Shown: piece after piece, positions 43,035 through 53,379 of the stretch | Layout: each line of letters opens with the position of its first letter | Position numbering within the stretch: position 1 is the stretch's first letter | Origin: a secondary endosymbiont of Ctenarytaina eucalypti | GTDB taxonomy: Bacteria; Pseudomonadota; Gammaproteobacteria; Enterobacterales; Enterobacteriaceae | DNA length: 64,000 nucleotides | NCBI RefSeq assembly: GCF_000287335.1 | Contig: NC_018419.1 | Location: forward strand, 310,001 to 374,000 | Direction: 5' to 3' | The notes under the pieces: model-generated | What the model was told of the DNA's origin: nothing | Databases searched by the model: none | What the model saw: the letters and a program-made list of their open reading frames with translations, nothing else | Program-made: the position numbers and the translations under genes

Positions 43035-44054
43035 TTAGCCTCCGGCCTTTTCATCGTTCTGTGCACGACCAAGCAGTGACAGCGCGGCCCGATGCGCATT
43101 TTTGTTTTGATACAGCACCTGATAAATCTGCTCGGTAATGGGCATCTCGACCTCATAACGACCGGAAAGCACGACTACTTCCTTAGTATTTCGGTAGCCC
43201 TCTACTACTTGTTTCATCTTTTTTTGTGCGTCCTTGACATTGGTTCCCTGCCCAAGCAACATGCCAAAACGTCGATTACGAGACTGACTGTCTGTGCAAG
43301 TAAGGACCAAATCCCCCAATCCGGCCATACCCATAAAGGTGCTGGACTCAGCCCCCATCGCCACACCGAGGCGTGACATTTCTGCTAGACCGCGGGTGAT
43401 CAATGCCGTACGCGCGTTGGCTCCAAAACCAATGCCGTCGGAAATACCGGCACCGATAGCAATAACATTCTTCACAGCACCACCGAGCTGAACGCCGATG
43501 AGATCTGGATTATTATACACCCGAAAACGTTTACCGCAGTGTAACAGCCGCTGTAAATCAGCGCTGAACGCGGCGTCAGTGGCGGCCAAGGCGATAGCAG
43601 TGGGTAAACCTGCCGCTAATTCACGCGCAAATGTTGGTCCTGACACAACAGCTAGAGGCGTCTCGTCACCCAACACCTCCCGAGCCACTTCATGCAAAAG
43701 CCGTCCGGTTTCAACCTCCAGTCCTTTGGTGGCCCAGGCAATACGAGCATCTTTTCGTAAATGTGGTTTTAGTTGTCTAAGCACGCTACCGAAAACGTGA
43801 CTCGGGACAACAATCATCACATTACGGCTGGCGGACATAGCGGTCAAAAGTGATGCTTCCAGACGTAGTGTCGGAGGGAAAGGCACGTCGGGCAAAAACG
43901 CCTGATTGAAGCGCGCCACCTTCAAGGTATGGATATGGGCAGGCTCATGCCCCCAGAGAACAACCTCATGACCGTTGCGAGCTAAAGTGATAGCCAGGGC
44001 CGTACCGTAAGAGCCGGCACCGATAACAATCATTGAAGCATCGCTGCACATCAT
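43035..44054 (-). CDS. gpsA: glycerol-3-phosphate dehydrogenase [NAD(P)+] GpsA
   Basis: GpsA reduces dihydroxyacetone phosphate to sn-glycerol 3-phosphate, the backbone of phospholipids. The product is 339 residues, the same as E. coli. The dinucleotide loop is [19 protein letters not shown], the catalytic Lys lies in [17 protein letters not shown], and [20 protein letters not shown] and [11 protein letters not shown] are conserved. Its ATG shares one base with the secB stop (TGATG), so translation is probably coupled. Confidence 0.98.
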   Translation of the reverse strand: MMCSDASMIVIGAGSYGTALAITLARNGHEVVLWGHEPAHIHTLKVARFNQAFLPDVPFPPTLRLEASLLTAMSASRNVMIVVPSHVFGSVLRQLKPHLRKDARIAWATKGLEVETGRLLHEVAREVLGDETPLAVVSGPTFARELAAGLPTAIALAATDAAFSADLQRLLHCGKRFRVYNNPDLIGVQLGGAVKNVIAIGAGISDGIGFGANARTALITRGLAEMSRLGVAMGAESSTFMGMAGLGDLVLTCTDSQSRNRRFGMLLGQGTNVKDAQKKMKQVVEGYRNTKEVVVLSGRYEVEMPITEQIYQVLYQNKNAHRAALSLLGRAQNDEKAGG

Positions 44055-44524
44055 CAGGCGTCCTGAGCTAGCTGGCTACCTTCGCTATCTTGCTTCTGCC
44101 GCATATGGCTCATGAAGAGCGCATCAAAGTTGACTGGCATCAAATTCAGTTGCGGAAAGGTACCTCGCGACACCTGGTTAGTGATACATTCGCTGGCGTA
44201 GGGAAATAAAAGATGTGGACAGTATGCTCCAAGGCAGTGCGCCATCTGCCGGCTGTCAATTCCGGAGATGGTAAATATACCTGCCTGCTGCACTTCGCAT
44301 AAAAACGCGTTATCGTCTCCCAGAGTTGCCGTCACGGTCATCCGAAGCACGACTTCATAAGTCTCGTCTGTCAACCTACTAGACGAAATATCTAGATCCA
44401 TGTTGATTTTAGGCTGCCACTCCTGCTGAAAAATTTTTGGCGTATTCAGTGTTTCAAACGAAACATCTTTGATGTAAATACGCTGAATCTGAAAAGCCAT
44501 CTCGGTATTATTTTGTTCCGACAT
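44054..44524 (-). CDS. secB: protein-export chaperone SecB
   Basis: SecB is a cytosolic tetramer that keeps preproteins unfolded and hands them to SecA. The product is 156 residues (E. coli 155). Family parts include [65 protein letters not shown] and [15 protein letters not shown]. First gene of the surviving secB-gpsA-cysE operon. The grxC that precedes it in E. coli is a relic. Confidence 0.97.
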   Translation of the reverse strand: MSEQNNTEMAFQIQRIYIKDVSFETLNTPKIFQQEWQPKINMDLDISSSRLTDETYEVVLRMTVTATLGDDNAFLCEVQQAGIFTISGIDSRQMAHCLGAYCPHLLFPYASECITNQVSRGTFPQLNLMPVNFDALFMSHMRQKQDSEGSQLAQDA

Positions 44525-44580
44525 TGAAAAACCCTGTGGTGGAAGTACCGAGTAAGAGTGCCAGCCCCGTTCGGTTTTAT

Positions 44581-44844
44581 TTACTTAAACATTAGTTCCA
44601 GACTTGTCGCTCGTATCGCGTTCAGCGCACAATATAGATGATCTCAGCATGCGGAAAGGCGTGCTATTAATGAAAATCTTCACCCCTAGTGCTACTATTT
44701 CACGCAAACTTTTCTCCCCAACGATGCAAGCCGCCATCGATCCTCGCGCCCTGACAAAGCACGTGTTAACGGGCGCAGAGCACTGAAACGCGATAACAAT
44801 AAAGGCGGGCTAGCTGCTGTAGTATAAGTGTCAATATTCGTCAT
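44581..44844 (-). pseudogene. grxC: relic of glutaredoxin 3 GrxC
   Basis: Start and stop positions are still those of the gene (264 bp against 252 in E. coli), with an AGAAGG ribosome site. The minus strand reads MTNIDTYTTAASPPLLLSRF where GrxC has MANVEIYTKETCPYCHRAKALL, so the redox CPYC is gone. Later come MAACIVGEKSLREI (GNAAKREEMIKRS), VKIFIN (PQIFID), then in a shifted frame C, stop, DHLY and [15 protein letters not shown] with the original stop (CDDLY, ALDARGGLDPLLK). It lies directly upstream of secB. Confidence 0.85.
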
Positions 44845-44849
44845 AGTCT

Positions 44850-46285
44850 TACCTTCTTAAATACTAGGTTGTATCATACAAAGTCATGCCGTCTTGCGCT
44901 AAAGGTTTAGTAGAACATCCCTACCATCTCAGATGTAGCATGTATCATGAGAAGTGATTTTGTTATTTTATTAGATTGACTGCATAAACAGATTTTGTGA
45001 TGTCAATTCAGCATACCGTTTAATCTCTGCAACGTAACATCATGCATTTAGCTCTGATAAGACACAGCAGACCCGAGATACTAAGGATGTGATACTAAAA
45101 CTTTAGCGTTATTGAATACATATAGAGTTGATTGACAAGTTAGGAGTGAGCAAGACTATTATTAAGCAATGCAGACGGTATATGGTTTTCCTAACCGGCT
45201 TAAGCTAATTTAGTACTGTAACCATTGTCTCGCCCTACCTGCGCAGTATAGCCACGCAGGATTAGCGTACCATTGAGAAGTGTTTACAATAAAAACATAA
45301 CTCTTAGATCTAGTAAGTCGACGGTGATGCCCCGTTTTTGTCCCGGGTATCATTGCTGCCTCTCATGAATTTATTTTCAACGACATCATTAAGCGCATGG
45401 CATGAAGCCGGACAATCTTGTGCCCCAACGTGAGATAAGCGGCTTGATTGTCTTCCTCAGTAGCGCTGCTTAAGATTAACGTGTCGGGGGTAATCTCCGT
45501 TAGTAGATACATCTACTACTCTACTCCTGGGTTGCTTTATTAAATCCGGCAGAGCCGAGACATCTGTGGTGCTAATGTGTGAAAAATTGATATAGAAAAT
45601 TTGCTTTATCACGTTCGCTGCTGTTAGGCAGCAACTTAAACCATACCCTATTGTTTCCGACACCATGCTATCGGACTTTCTATTCTTTTTCACCAAGCAC
45701 GTTCCGGGTAACCGCCCCACCATGCAGTACATGGTGTCACTAGGTGTGAATTTTTTAGGCCAATATTCACTATCTTTTCGCATTCAATGAGCAAGGAATA
45801 GCCTAGGGGCTCTTAGCAGTAGCTCTAATAAATTTATATATTGTATCAATGACCCCCTCTTAATTCCTAAGAGCATGGCCAAACACTTATTGCATCATGA
45901 CCACCAAGTGATGCACCTCATCGTAGTAAAAATGAAGCAATGATTCCATCAAAAAGCAGTATTATCTTTACACGCAGCAATAAGTAACTATGCTGCTTAT
46001 GCCATTAGAGAGCCCGTACTGCGTCAGGGTCTTGTTATCAGGAATCTAGTTGCTAATATTAAAATTTGTCTTATGCATAAAAAACATGCATTGAAAGCAA
46101 CATAATAATCTACATCGATTATTACCTAATGTTTCGATGCTTTTAATAAGGCTCTAACATTTCTCGTAGCACGAGATGATGCGATATCATTCAAAAGTGC
46201 TAATTTTATATTAAAGAATTAATTACTTCGCCAACCTAAAAGCATCAAGGCGATAGATTCGATGCGCTGACTCTTGAAGAGAAAA
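44850..46285. other. 1.4 kb of extra DNA between grxC relic and yibN
   Basis: In E. coli grxC and yibN are close neighbours, so this stretch is unexpected. It contains a 108-codon minus frame at 45457-45783 that I cannot name. A faint likeness of 45780-45650 to the end of GpmI (KKFTPSDTM..MVG) is too weak to call. Confidence 0.5.
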
Positions 46286-46289
46286 AGAG

Positions 46290-46721
46290 TTATCTGCCCC
46301 GGATCAGGGGTAAGTGTTCCCTATTCCAGCCGGATATACCTCCTTTTAGCACATACACCCGTTCAAAGCCGGCTTTAATAAGATTCTTCGCTGGATCACG
46401 CACGGTGAAACCGCTGGAAGAAACGACAATAACGGGTCTTCCTTTTGCTTTTTCTAACGCTCCTAGATTGCCGAACTTGATATCATCTGCACTGATATTT
46501 AGACTATTAGTAATATGCCCCTTACAATAATCATCTCGATTTCTCACATCAATCATCACCGCATCTTCTGCGTTGATTAAACGGACAGCGGAAGCACAGG
46601 TGATATCGTCTACCTTAGAGAACCAATGTTGGATAGTCGTAAAAATTACGGCACCAAAAAGTATAACCCAAATTAAACTGAGGATGGAATGGTTTCCAAC
46701 GAATTGCATAATGTCTTGCAT
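46290..46721 (-). CDS. yibN: rhodanese-domain membrane protein YibN
   Basis: The product is 143 residues, the same as E. coli YibN. An N-terminal membrane helix (LSLIWVILFGAVIFTTIQ) is followed by a rhodanese domain (AVRLINAEDAVMIDVRNRDD, KGHITNSLNI, VYVLKGGISGWN). E. coli has a Cys in the active loop (SGMQCQEPA); here the loop is SGFTVRDPA, with Val in the Cys position, so sulfur transfer is not expected. YibN has been linked to the membrane insertase YidC, which would be a cysteine-independent role. It keeps its place upstream of grxC and beside envC. Confidence 0.93.
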   Translation of the reverse strand: MQDIMQFVGNHSILSLIWVILFGAVIFTTIQHWFSKVDDITCASAVRLINAEDAVMIDVRNRDDYCKGHITNSLNISADDIKFGNLGALEKAKGRPVIVVSSSGFTVRDPAKNLIKAGFERVYVLKGGISGWNREHLPLIRGR

Positions 46722-46724
46722 ACA

Positions 46725-47255
46725 GTACCGAAACTCCGATTAAAGCATCCCATATGTTATAACCCCTTATTATACCTATCCTGCTGGGTAAATTCAGTGA
46801 ATATACTGAAGCATCGATCAGTCACTAATAACAATAGGTATCTTTTTGCAAACTTCTTCGACGTAGCGGATGCTAAAGCGAAAACAGTTAAAAACTGCCA
46901 GGAGGCTTTTTCAACATGCAATCATTCCTACCATGAGGGAACCCCCAGTTAAGATATTCACATTCCATGCTCACCTTCGCTTTTTTTCTTACCAGTGATT
47001 GATCATACTAGGGATAATAAACAGCATTTTAAAGAGGTGCAAGCGGCTACGTGTTCTAAAGTAAAACGCGTTTAAGACCATAAAAACAGCATTCCTCTTT
47101 GCGTGACTCACTCAAGCATCAAGAGCAATTTGTCACCTATTCGTCGCGCGCTCTACTAAATATATGTCGCGATAAACACGGTAAAACGCCATATCAATTG
47201 TTTAACAAATGCCATCCGTCAGTTGTAGGGCCGTCATGACATGGAATAGAAGTTG
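46725..47255. other. no recognisable gene; gpmI apparently deleted
   Basis: E. coli has the 1.5 kb gpmI between yibN and envC. Here only about 0.5 kb separates yibN from the first readable envC sequence, and nothing in it is recognisable. Confidence 0.5.
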
Positions 47256-47259
47256 CTGT

Positions 47260-48072
47260 CGCAGCAGTTGATCAAAACTGTTCGCCAGAAGCGACATGTC
47301 GGCCCTGCACTTTCTCTTCAAGAAAGAGGCCAGTATGCGCTGTAAACACACCCTAATTTATTATCAATATCTTAACGAAGCTCGTTCGCACACTATGCGT
47401 TATCTAATACAACCCGATCGATTTATCAGAAAAAAACTCACAGTAGCATAAAAAACAACAGCACGAGTAGGTCCTGAAGCAATAACAGCACAGGAAAATA
47501 TTAAAAAACGCCTGGGTAGCACATCAAAACAACGCTGCTTTTCCTGCATTCGTCTATTGCCGAAGATAAGAAGCGCTTGGCGAAGGCACGCGGATACGAG
47601 GCATGCCTGCGTGATACTATCTGCCGTAAATAGGGTGAAGCCAAGATTTATACCGAGCTATTACCTATAAACCCGAGCGCGTATGAAAAAACGCTAGTCA
47701 CTTATCCGCTGTTGGTCCAGAGAACCCAGACAGCAGGATGAGATTTTGACCAGACCGAGGCCGTGCCCTACGCGCCTTCAGGGGTCTCAGAAGAAAACAA
47801 GGCGCAATGCAGCCTCTCAGCGGGCCAGGGGGCACTATCTGATATAGCCTACGGGTTTGTAGGGGCGGTAATTGAGACTCGTGGTTAACCACGTCTGTGA
47901 CTATATCAGCCTGTATGTTTATAAATACAACACTTTAGTCAACATTAACGACTTAGGACCAAGCAGAAAAAACTATCGTCTAGTAGGTAACGGTGGTAAA
48001 TCAGGATACAACGTTGCTTTATGTTGCAAGCTGCCAAGCAAGAAAATCTATCCATCCCATTGCGCTAGTTAG
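47260..48072 (+). pseudogene. envC: relic of murein hydrolase activator EnvC
   Basis: EnvC is a periplasmic coiled-coil protein with a degenerate LytM domain that activates AmiA and AmiB at septation. On the plus strand YYQYLNEARSHTM near 47360 matches AYFGYLNQARQETI. AKARGYEA near 47590 matches AKARAEREA. Near 47735 F-stop-PDRGRALRAF matches FWPVRGPTLHRY. Near 47840 LSDIAYGFVGAVI matches VKAIADGRVILAD. From 47880 the frame reads VVNHVCDYISLYVYKYNTLV then LVGNGGKSGYNVAL, matching VVVEHGKGDMSLYGYNQSALV and LVGSSGGQGRPSLYF. The coiled-coil half is mostly lost. Confidence 0.85.
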
Positions 48073-48254
48073 AGCAAGAGCTTGTCGAAGATTGATATAA
48101 GTAATCAACAAAAATTATTTAATCAATCAAAATGCATGAGAGCTACGGATCCGAGACGCCGTAGGCATGAGGCGATACGGACGCTCTTTAAGGTTTCTAA
48201 AAGTTTAATCTTATGAAGCGCTGTCACCAGTTTCCTTCCCTAGGCTACTGACGT

Positions 48255-48282
48255 CAGGCATCTTGCGCACGCAAGATGCCTG
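48255..48282. repeat. 13 bp perfect hairpin after the envC relic
   Basis: Arms 48255-48267 (CAGGCATCTTGCG) and 48270-48282 around only 2 bases, so it is nearly a perfect palindrome. No T-run. It lies about 180 bases beyond the end of the envC relic. Confidence 0.85.
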
Positions 48283-48289
48283 CCTTACG

Positions 48290-49610
48290 AAAACTTAGAG
48301 AACCATTCGGCTATATTATATAAAAAATGATAATCGTTTCAGTAAGCGATCCCGCTTGATCACGTATCCGGTGATGTCATTTTGAGCCTTGAAGGAAGTT
48401 TACTAAATATATTAAAACTGAAGAATATGATTATATTAACTTATGAAACGCGTTTGACTTAATCTTCCATATAGATAAGAAAAATTGTACAACCCAAAGC
48501 TAGCTTGCTTATAAAAAGCACCTCAGGAACTATCGTTCTCTGATTAGTATGAATAAATTATTTTGCTATTTGATTCATGGATAGAGAACGCCTCTCTTAA
48601 ACAGCGCTAATGACTGCTGATATAAGAAGATCAGAAGATCACCGAGGTTCTGAATATAACACATGGTTTTCATGTCGTTGAGGGCTTTACAGTGAGAGAT
48701 TGCTTTGACTAGGAGGATCTTAAAATTATAGAAACGTCAGTAAAACTGATAGATCCTACTTGGTTCAGTAGGGGAGAGAAGATGGTTGATTTTAGCATCA
48801 ACACGCCAAAACGCAGAGTAATGATCTCGGAAGTTCTTGATAGCATTTGACGTACGATCTTTTTAAATCAGTATCAAAGATACTACAGTATCTTTTCGAG
48901 AAAATCTAGCCTCAGGATTAAACATCATCTAGCGGCGGACAGCGGGATAGATTAAGTTATTTTTTATAGTGTTATACTAGACCTAGAACCACGAATATGA
49001 ATGATCTACAGGATATTATAAAGCCCCTCCACTAGAGACAGCAGTGATCGGCAGTTACTAAAAGAGCTTCAAATAAAGATTCGCTTAATAATACGCTATT
49101 TTCAAAGAACATTAAACTGCCTATACCGCCGACGGTGGCAGAGTGCTTAAGATTGCATTATGCCTCATACTGTCAGTTTCACCCAATAGCTCAAAATTTA
49201 CCCCCTGAACAAAACTCATGATATATAAAACATGCAATCACTTCTCCAGAAGCGATCACTGACTAAAACCGGTTATCTTCACTCTTAAAAACTCATCTCA
49301 GTGCTGGTATTTCAGGCTAGATAAGCGTTATGCAACGTTAGCTTAGATCAGCCTATACAATAGTTAAAGTTCTTAATCCGCTAACGTTCTTAAAGAAATG
49401 ACGTATACACGTACCTTACGGCATAATTGCTCGAAAAGGCATTAAAAATTCTTAACGTATGCAACAATCGCTCTCTGGGAATAAAAGCATGTCACGTATA
49501 AGTCATTAAGGCGTAGTTAATAAAACAGTATGCGTAGTTGCAGGCCCTCCAAGCGAATAAAAAAGCTGACGTCGCGGGACGCAACCTCAGCGCATGCTAA
49601 AAACCGGCGG
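48290..49610. other. no recognisable gene
   Basis: AT-rich, stop-dense DNA. By synteny yibQ could follow envC here, but I could not recognise it. Confidence 0.5.
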
Positions 49611-49614
49611 ATGG

Positions 49615-51012
49615 CTAGTCCCGTTTTCCAAGTTCACGTAGCGGCTTTCCGGTCATTAAATTACGCTCGATATGCTCAAGAGAAACATTTTTAGTTTCCG
49701 GAATCAACATAATTGTCAATACGATAAAGATGATATTCATCGCACCATACATCAAAAAGGTGTTAGCGCTTCCTAGCTTCTCTAACATAGTTAGGAAGCT
49801 CGCGCCGACTATAATATTGGCGATCCAATTAGTAGAAGTGGAGACGGTCATACCGAAGTCTCGACCTTTCAGAGGCTGAATTTCAGCACATAGCACCCAA
49901 ATAAGCGGGCCAGCACTCATCGCGAATCCGACAATAAATAGCATCAGCATGACAATGACAAAATATCTTTGAAATTCTGTCAGCGCACCTAGATGTAGAA
50001 AAGTGCCCAGTGCAAACATTCCTAATGCCATAACAAGGAAGCCGAGTATTAGGGTCGGTTTACGCCCCCATCGATCCACTAAACCAATAGCGATAAACGT
50101 TGCTAAAACGTTCACTAATCCAACAATCACCGTTCCCCACATCTGATTACTAGTACTGGTAAAGCCGGCAATCCCAAAAATTTTGGGCGCATAGTACATT
50201 ATGACATTCATTCCGGTGAACTGCTGCATAACCTGAAGCAGGCCCCCAAGAAAAACTACTCGGCGGAAATTACTGTTTTCTTTGAACAGTGACCAACCAC
50301 TTTGTTTAGTTTTTAGACTTTTGCAAATTTCTTCTAGTTCTTTGGATGCTAGCACGCTAGAACTACGCAGCATATTTAAAACTTTTTGCGCTTCCTGGTA
50401 GCGGCCCCTCGCCGCTAGCCAGCGTGGACTGCCTGGCAGAAACAGTACGCCGATAAATAACACAACCGCGGGAATCGTAATGATACCCAACATCCAGCGC
50501 CAGGAGCCACTATAGCTAAAAGCAGTGTCAGAGAGATAAGCCGTTAGGATTCCAAGAGCGATCATCAACTGATACATGGAAATCATGGAGCCGCGGATCT
50601 TTTCGGGTGCGATTTCTGACAAATAAATGGGGGCGGTATAAGACGACATCCCTACTGCTAACCCCAGTAGAATACGAGCAACAATCAATGATGCTACGTT
50701 CGGCGAGCACGCCGAAAAAAGTGAGCCTGCAATAAACAGCACAGCAGCGGTTAGTAAACTAAATTTCCGTCCTAACCTAGCAGACATCCAGCCAGCGGCG
50801 AGCGCACCTGCCGCCGCGCCAAGCATCATGGAACTAACGACCCATTCCTGTTGTTGGTTGTTGATATGCAAATCCTGGGATAAAAAAGGCAACGCGCCAG
50901 CAATAACACCAATATCTAGTCCAAATAGCAGCCCGGCTAATGCTACTATAAAACAAACGAAAAAAGTAAAACGAACATGGCATCTACCAGAGCCATGTAT
51001 AGCAGTAGTCAT
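49615..51012 (-). CDS. galP: galactose:proton symporter GalP (MFS)
   Basis: GalP is a 12-helix inner-membrane sugar porter importing galactose and glucose with H+. The chosen ATG at 51012, directly after GGGGGATT, gives 465 residues (E. coli 464). Sugar-porter landmarks include [15 protein letters not shown], the GRK loop after TM2 ([10 protein letters not shown]), [20 protein letters not shown], the PGSPRWL loop end, [27 protein letters not shown] and the tail [16 protein letters not shown]. It can feed the oxidative pentose phosphate pathway (gnd) with sugar. The usual partner metK is present only as a relic, on the other strand. Confidence 0.96.
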   Translation of the reverse strand: MTTAIHGSGRCHVRFTFFVCFIVALAGLLFGLDIGVIAGALPFLSQDLHINNQQQEWVVSSMMLGAAAGALAAGWMSARLGRKFSLLTAAVLFIAGSLFSACSPNVASLIVARILLGLAVGMSSYTAPIYLSEIAPEKIRGSMISMYQLMIALGILTAYLSDTAFSYSGSWRWMLGIITIPAVVLFIGVLFLPGSPRWLAARGRYQEAQKVLNMLRSSSVLASKELEEICKSLKTKQSGWSLFKENSNFRRVVFLGGLLQVMQQFTGMNVIMYYAPKIFGIAGFTSTSNQMWGTVIVGLVNVLATFIAIGLVDRWGRKPTLILGFLVMALGMFALGTFLHLGALTEFQRYFVIVMLMLFIVGFAMSAGPLIWVLCAEIQPLKGRDFGMTVSTSTNWIANIIVGASFLTMLEKLGSANTFLMYGAMNIIFIVLTIMLIPETKNVSLEHIERNLMTGKPLRELGKRD

Positions 51013-51039
51013 AATCCCCCCATGTACTACATAAATCAA

Positions 51040-52125
51040 AAATTACAAATCTTGTGTAAATATATACTGAAAATTATGATACAGTTCATGACTATATAAT
51101 TAGTTAACTCCCAATGTTTCTTTTTTTGAAAACATACGTCACAGTAAGTAGGGTTATCCCGTTAACATCCGCCTATGCGGGCTCTGTTGTCATCAGAGAG
51201 CAGCTGGATACCGTGCTAATTTTAGGGCTCAAGGCATATATGTAATAGCGGTGAGTGGCAATGTATCTATATTCTTCAACATATAATACTGACTGAGGAT
51301 TTGGATACAAAAACATTGACGTGACTTTCATTGCCTGAATCTTTGACACTGAGTCATATTTTGATTAATTATTACCTAAAGCTAAATCTAGCGTGCTTAC
51401 TTTAATATTTCTCGGCCTTCATCGTTTTATTCTATACCCTACATAGGGTCATCTTTGATATTTAAAAAAACTAACACTTTTTCCTCCAGTCTTTTAGCTC
51501 TATTTGTATCGCATGCCACTTGTTAATCTTAAATATCAACTTTCAGCGTATCCTGGCGAAGAAATCTTCTCATAGGAGAATTGTGCATGACATTCCGCTT
51601 TTTTTAACACCACAGCAGAGAACTTTAATAGATTTAGGAATCGGCTTTGGTAATGAATATTAAGATAGAGCATGGTATCATTTGCATGATCAATAGTAAT
51701 GCTCATCATTTTACCTTCCTTAACCTACTTGTGAACGTGGAGTGCTTTCTGTTGTTCTCGGCATCAGGTAATTAAGTTATGATGATTGTACTGAATTGTA
51801 ATCAGACTGTCGTACCCCGCTGAGTCGTTGCCGGTATAAACTATTTACCGGTGAACGGGCACCAAGATCGGCTGGACTCGTGAAAAAGAGTAGGAAAAAT
51901 TCTTCTTGCCTCGATCCTATAGTTGCTTTATGAGATTCCAGACCATCATCGTGCATTAAAAAATTCATTTATTTCATTATTCATAATAATAAATACATTT
52001 TTTAAATATACTCATCCCGCCTGCAATATCTAATCTTTTTTTGAAATCATAAGGTTAAGTAATGTCGTATCTCTTCACCCAATAAGAGTTTTGGCGTTTA
52101 CATTGTTTTAGGTTTAGAGGGAAGT
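51040..52125. other. intergenic region between divergent galP and metK relic
   Basis: About 1.1 kb without a recognisable gene. It holds the galP upstream region and the metK ribosome site (AGAGGGAAG near 52118). A 63-codon minus frame at 51777-51968 is unfamiliar. Confidence 0.5.
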
Positions 52126-52468
52126 GCTATGCAACATGCAACGTTATCTACTGGACGAAATAAAAATTTTCTAAATGCTTTTATAAATTATCTTGAAAAG
52201 AGTTTTTTGAGATTAGAGTCTATTATTCCCTGTACATACCCCTTCTCATCACCACCAGGAATGCGATTCTGATGCAGCTTTAGTGCACTCTCGGAGCTCT
52301 TAACAGCATGATTACGCTAGTTGAGGGCGTAGTGACCGGTACTAACGCGACTTTTGAGTGTTCTAAATGGGGTTTTGGTACATCACACTAGCTGTATGCT
52401 CACAGCAGAAAATACCCAATGGCATGCTCTGCAGCCTGACTATAGCGAATTTTTTTCAATTTCAGCAA

Positions 52469-52499
52469 GCCTGGTCTCTGAAAAATACAGAGACCAGGC
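52469..52499. repeat. 12 bp perfect hairpin inside the metK relic
   Basis: Arms GCCTGGTCTCTG (52469-52480) and 52488-52499 around 7 bases. The right arm carries the remains of the GDQG(L/M) codons of metK, while the left arm encodes nothing MetK-like and looks like an inverted copy. Confidence 0.85.
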
Positions 52500-53057
52500 A
52501 TTATGTCTTATATGCTCTTGTAATGCTTCGGTATTAGTAAAAGATGTATCTCATTACATTTATGAGATCATGATTACACTGCCATAACGTCAAGAAAAAA
52601 CGCGTTCATCCGCTATTAAATACATACCTAGAGCAAGGTTAATATCGGGGCGTGAAACTGGGTTACCTTGCGCCTAAGGAACATCGCGAACCCTCTCCTT
52701 TCCGTGTCCGAAGCTATCCCGTCTTGATATCATGTTCATATTAAAAACTACGGTTTTTTAGAGATTGATAGCGTTATCATTCTGTCTTGTTCTAGAAACA
52801 CCATCAGGGCATCAGGAAGTACCAACCTCAGTTTCCTCCAAAGATAATGGTCTCATATGGCCTCTTTGAGGCCCAGTCTTCTCTTTCATCACCATGATGC
52901 TGCAATATGTTTATGCCAATCAGATAGTTTTAGTCTGCGTTTAGCCTAACACTGCAATGTTTTTCCTCGATCTGCTAAATAAACGTCTTACATTATATCG
53001 GATAGAAAAAGCCTCGGCACCGCGGAGCTGGCGTCGATTACCAGAGTATTCCAGAGA

Positions 53058-53066
53058 CCCCCCCCC
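53058..53066 (+). repeat. poly-C tract of 9 inside the metK relic
   Basis: Nine consecutive C replacing the AVM codons of the MetK stretch SLQEAVMEEI. It probably arose by slippage after the gene died. Confidence 0.9.
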
Positions 53067-53379
53067 AGAAATGCTATAAGCATGGGCCTACACACCACGA
53101 TATATAATTCAACAATAGTTTTTGTGATAAACCCGACGGGTAGAGTGATGTTCAGTCAGGCCTTATGCTCGCATCACTCGTTGATACAACGTATGCGCAT
53201 CGTGGGCTATATAGTTTTTAATAAATGCTCACCGCAGGTACCCCTACTGACACAGGTGGCTAGTAGAATCTTAGTGTATCTGTCTATTATGAAACAAACT
53301 GTTTCGAATTGCTGGAATCAATTGCCTAGAATGAGAAAGGATGACGCTCACGTTAGTTTACAGCCCTCGTAACTCAACT

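Larger units (their letters stand above)
52130..53372 (+). pseudogene. metK: near full-length relic of S-adenosylmethionine synthetase MetK
   Basis: MetK makes SAM from methionine and ATP. The start region MQHATLSTGRNK at about 52130 is a worn MAKHLFTSESVSEGHPDK. Then come LVEGVVTGTNATFE (LVGGEITTSAWVDIE), DQALC at about 52493 (DQGLM), NMFMPI (DVLMPAPI), TAMFFLDLLNKRLTLY (GTLPWLRPDAKSQVTFQY), DYQSIPET..EML (DQKSLQEAVMEEII) and VINPTGRVMF at about 53110 (FINPTGRFVI). CSPQVPLLTQVASRILV follows (KDPSKVDRSAAYAARYV). Overall length fits the 1,155 bp gene. Stops, frameshifts and a poly-C tract break it. The strand is opposite to galP, unlike E. coli. Confidence 0.88.

Noticed and set aside
45650-45780. 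Possible GpmI C-terminus on the minus strand
   Set aside because: Only a few residues agree (TM and MVG), the strand is wrong for the locus and the upstream sequence shows no GpmI metal-site motifs.
47872-48072. 66-codon frame as an independent small gene
   Set aside because: It is the remaining LytM-domain end of the envC relic and lacks any upstream start context.
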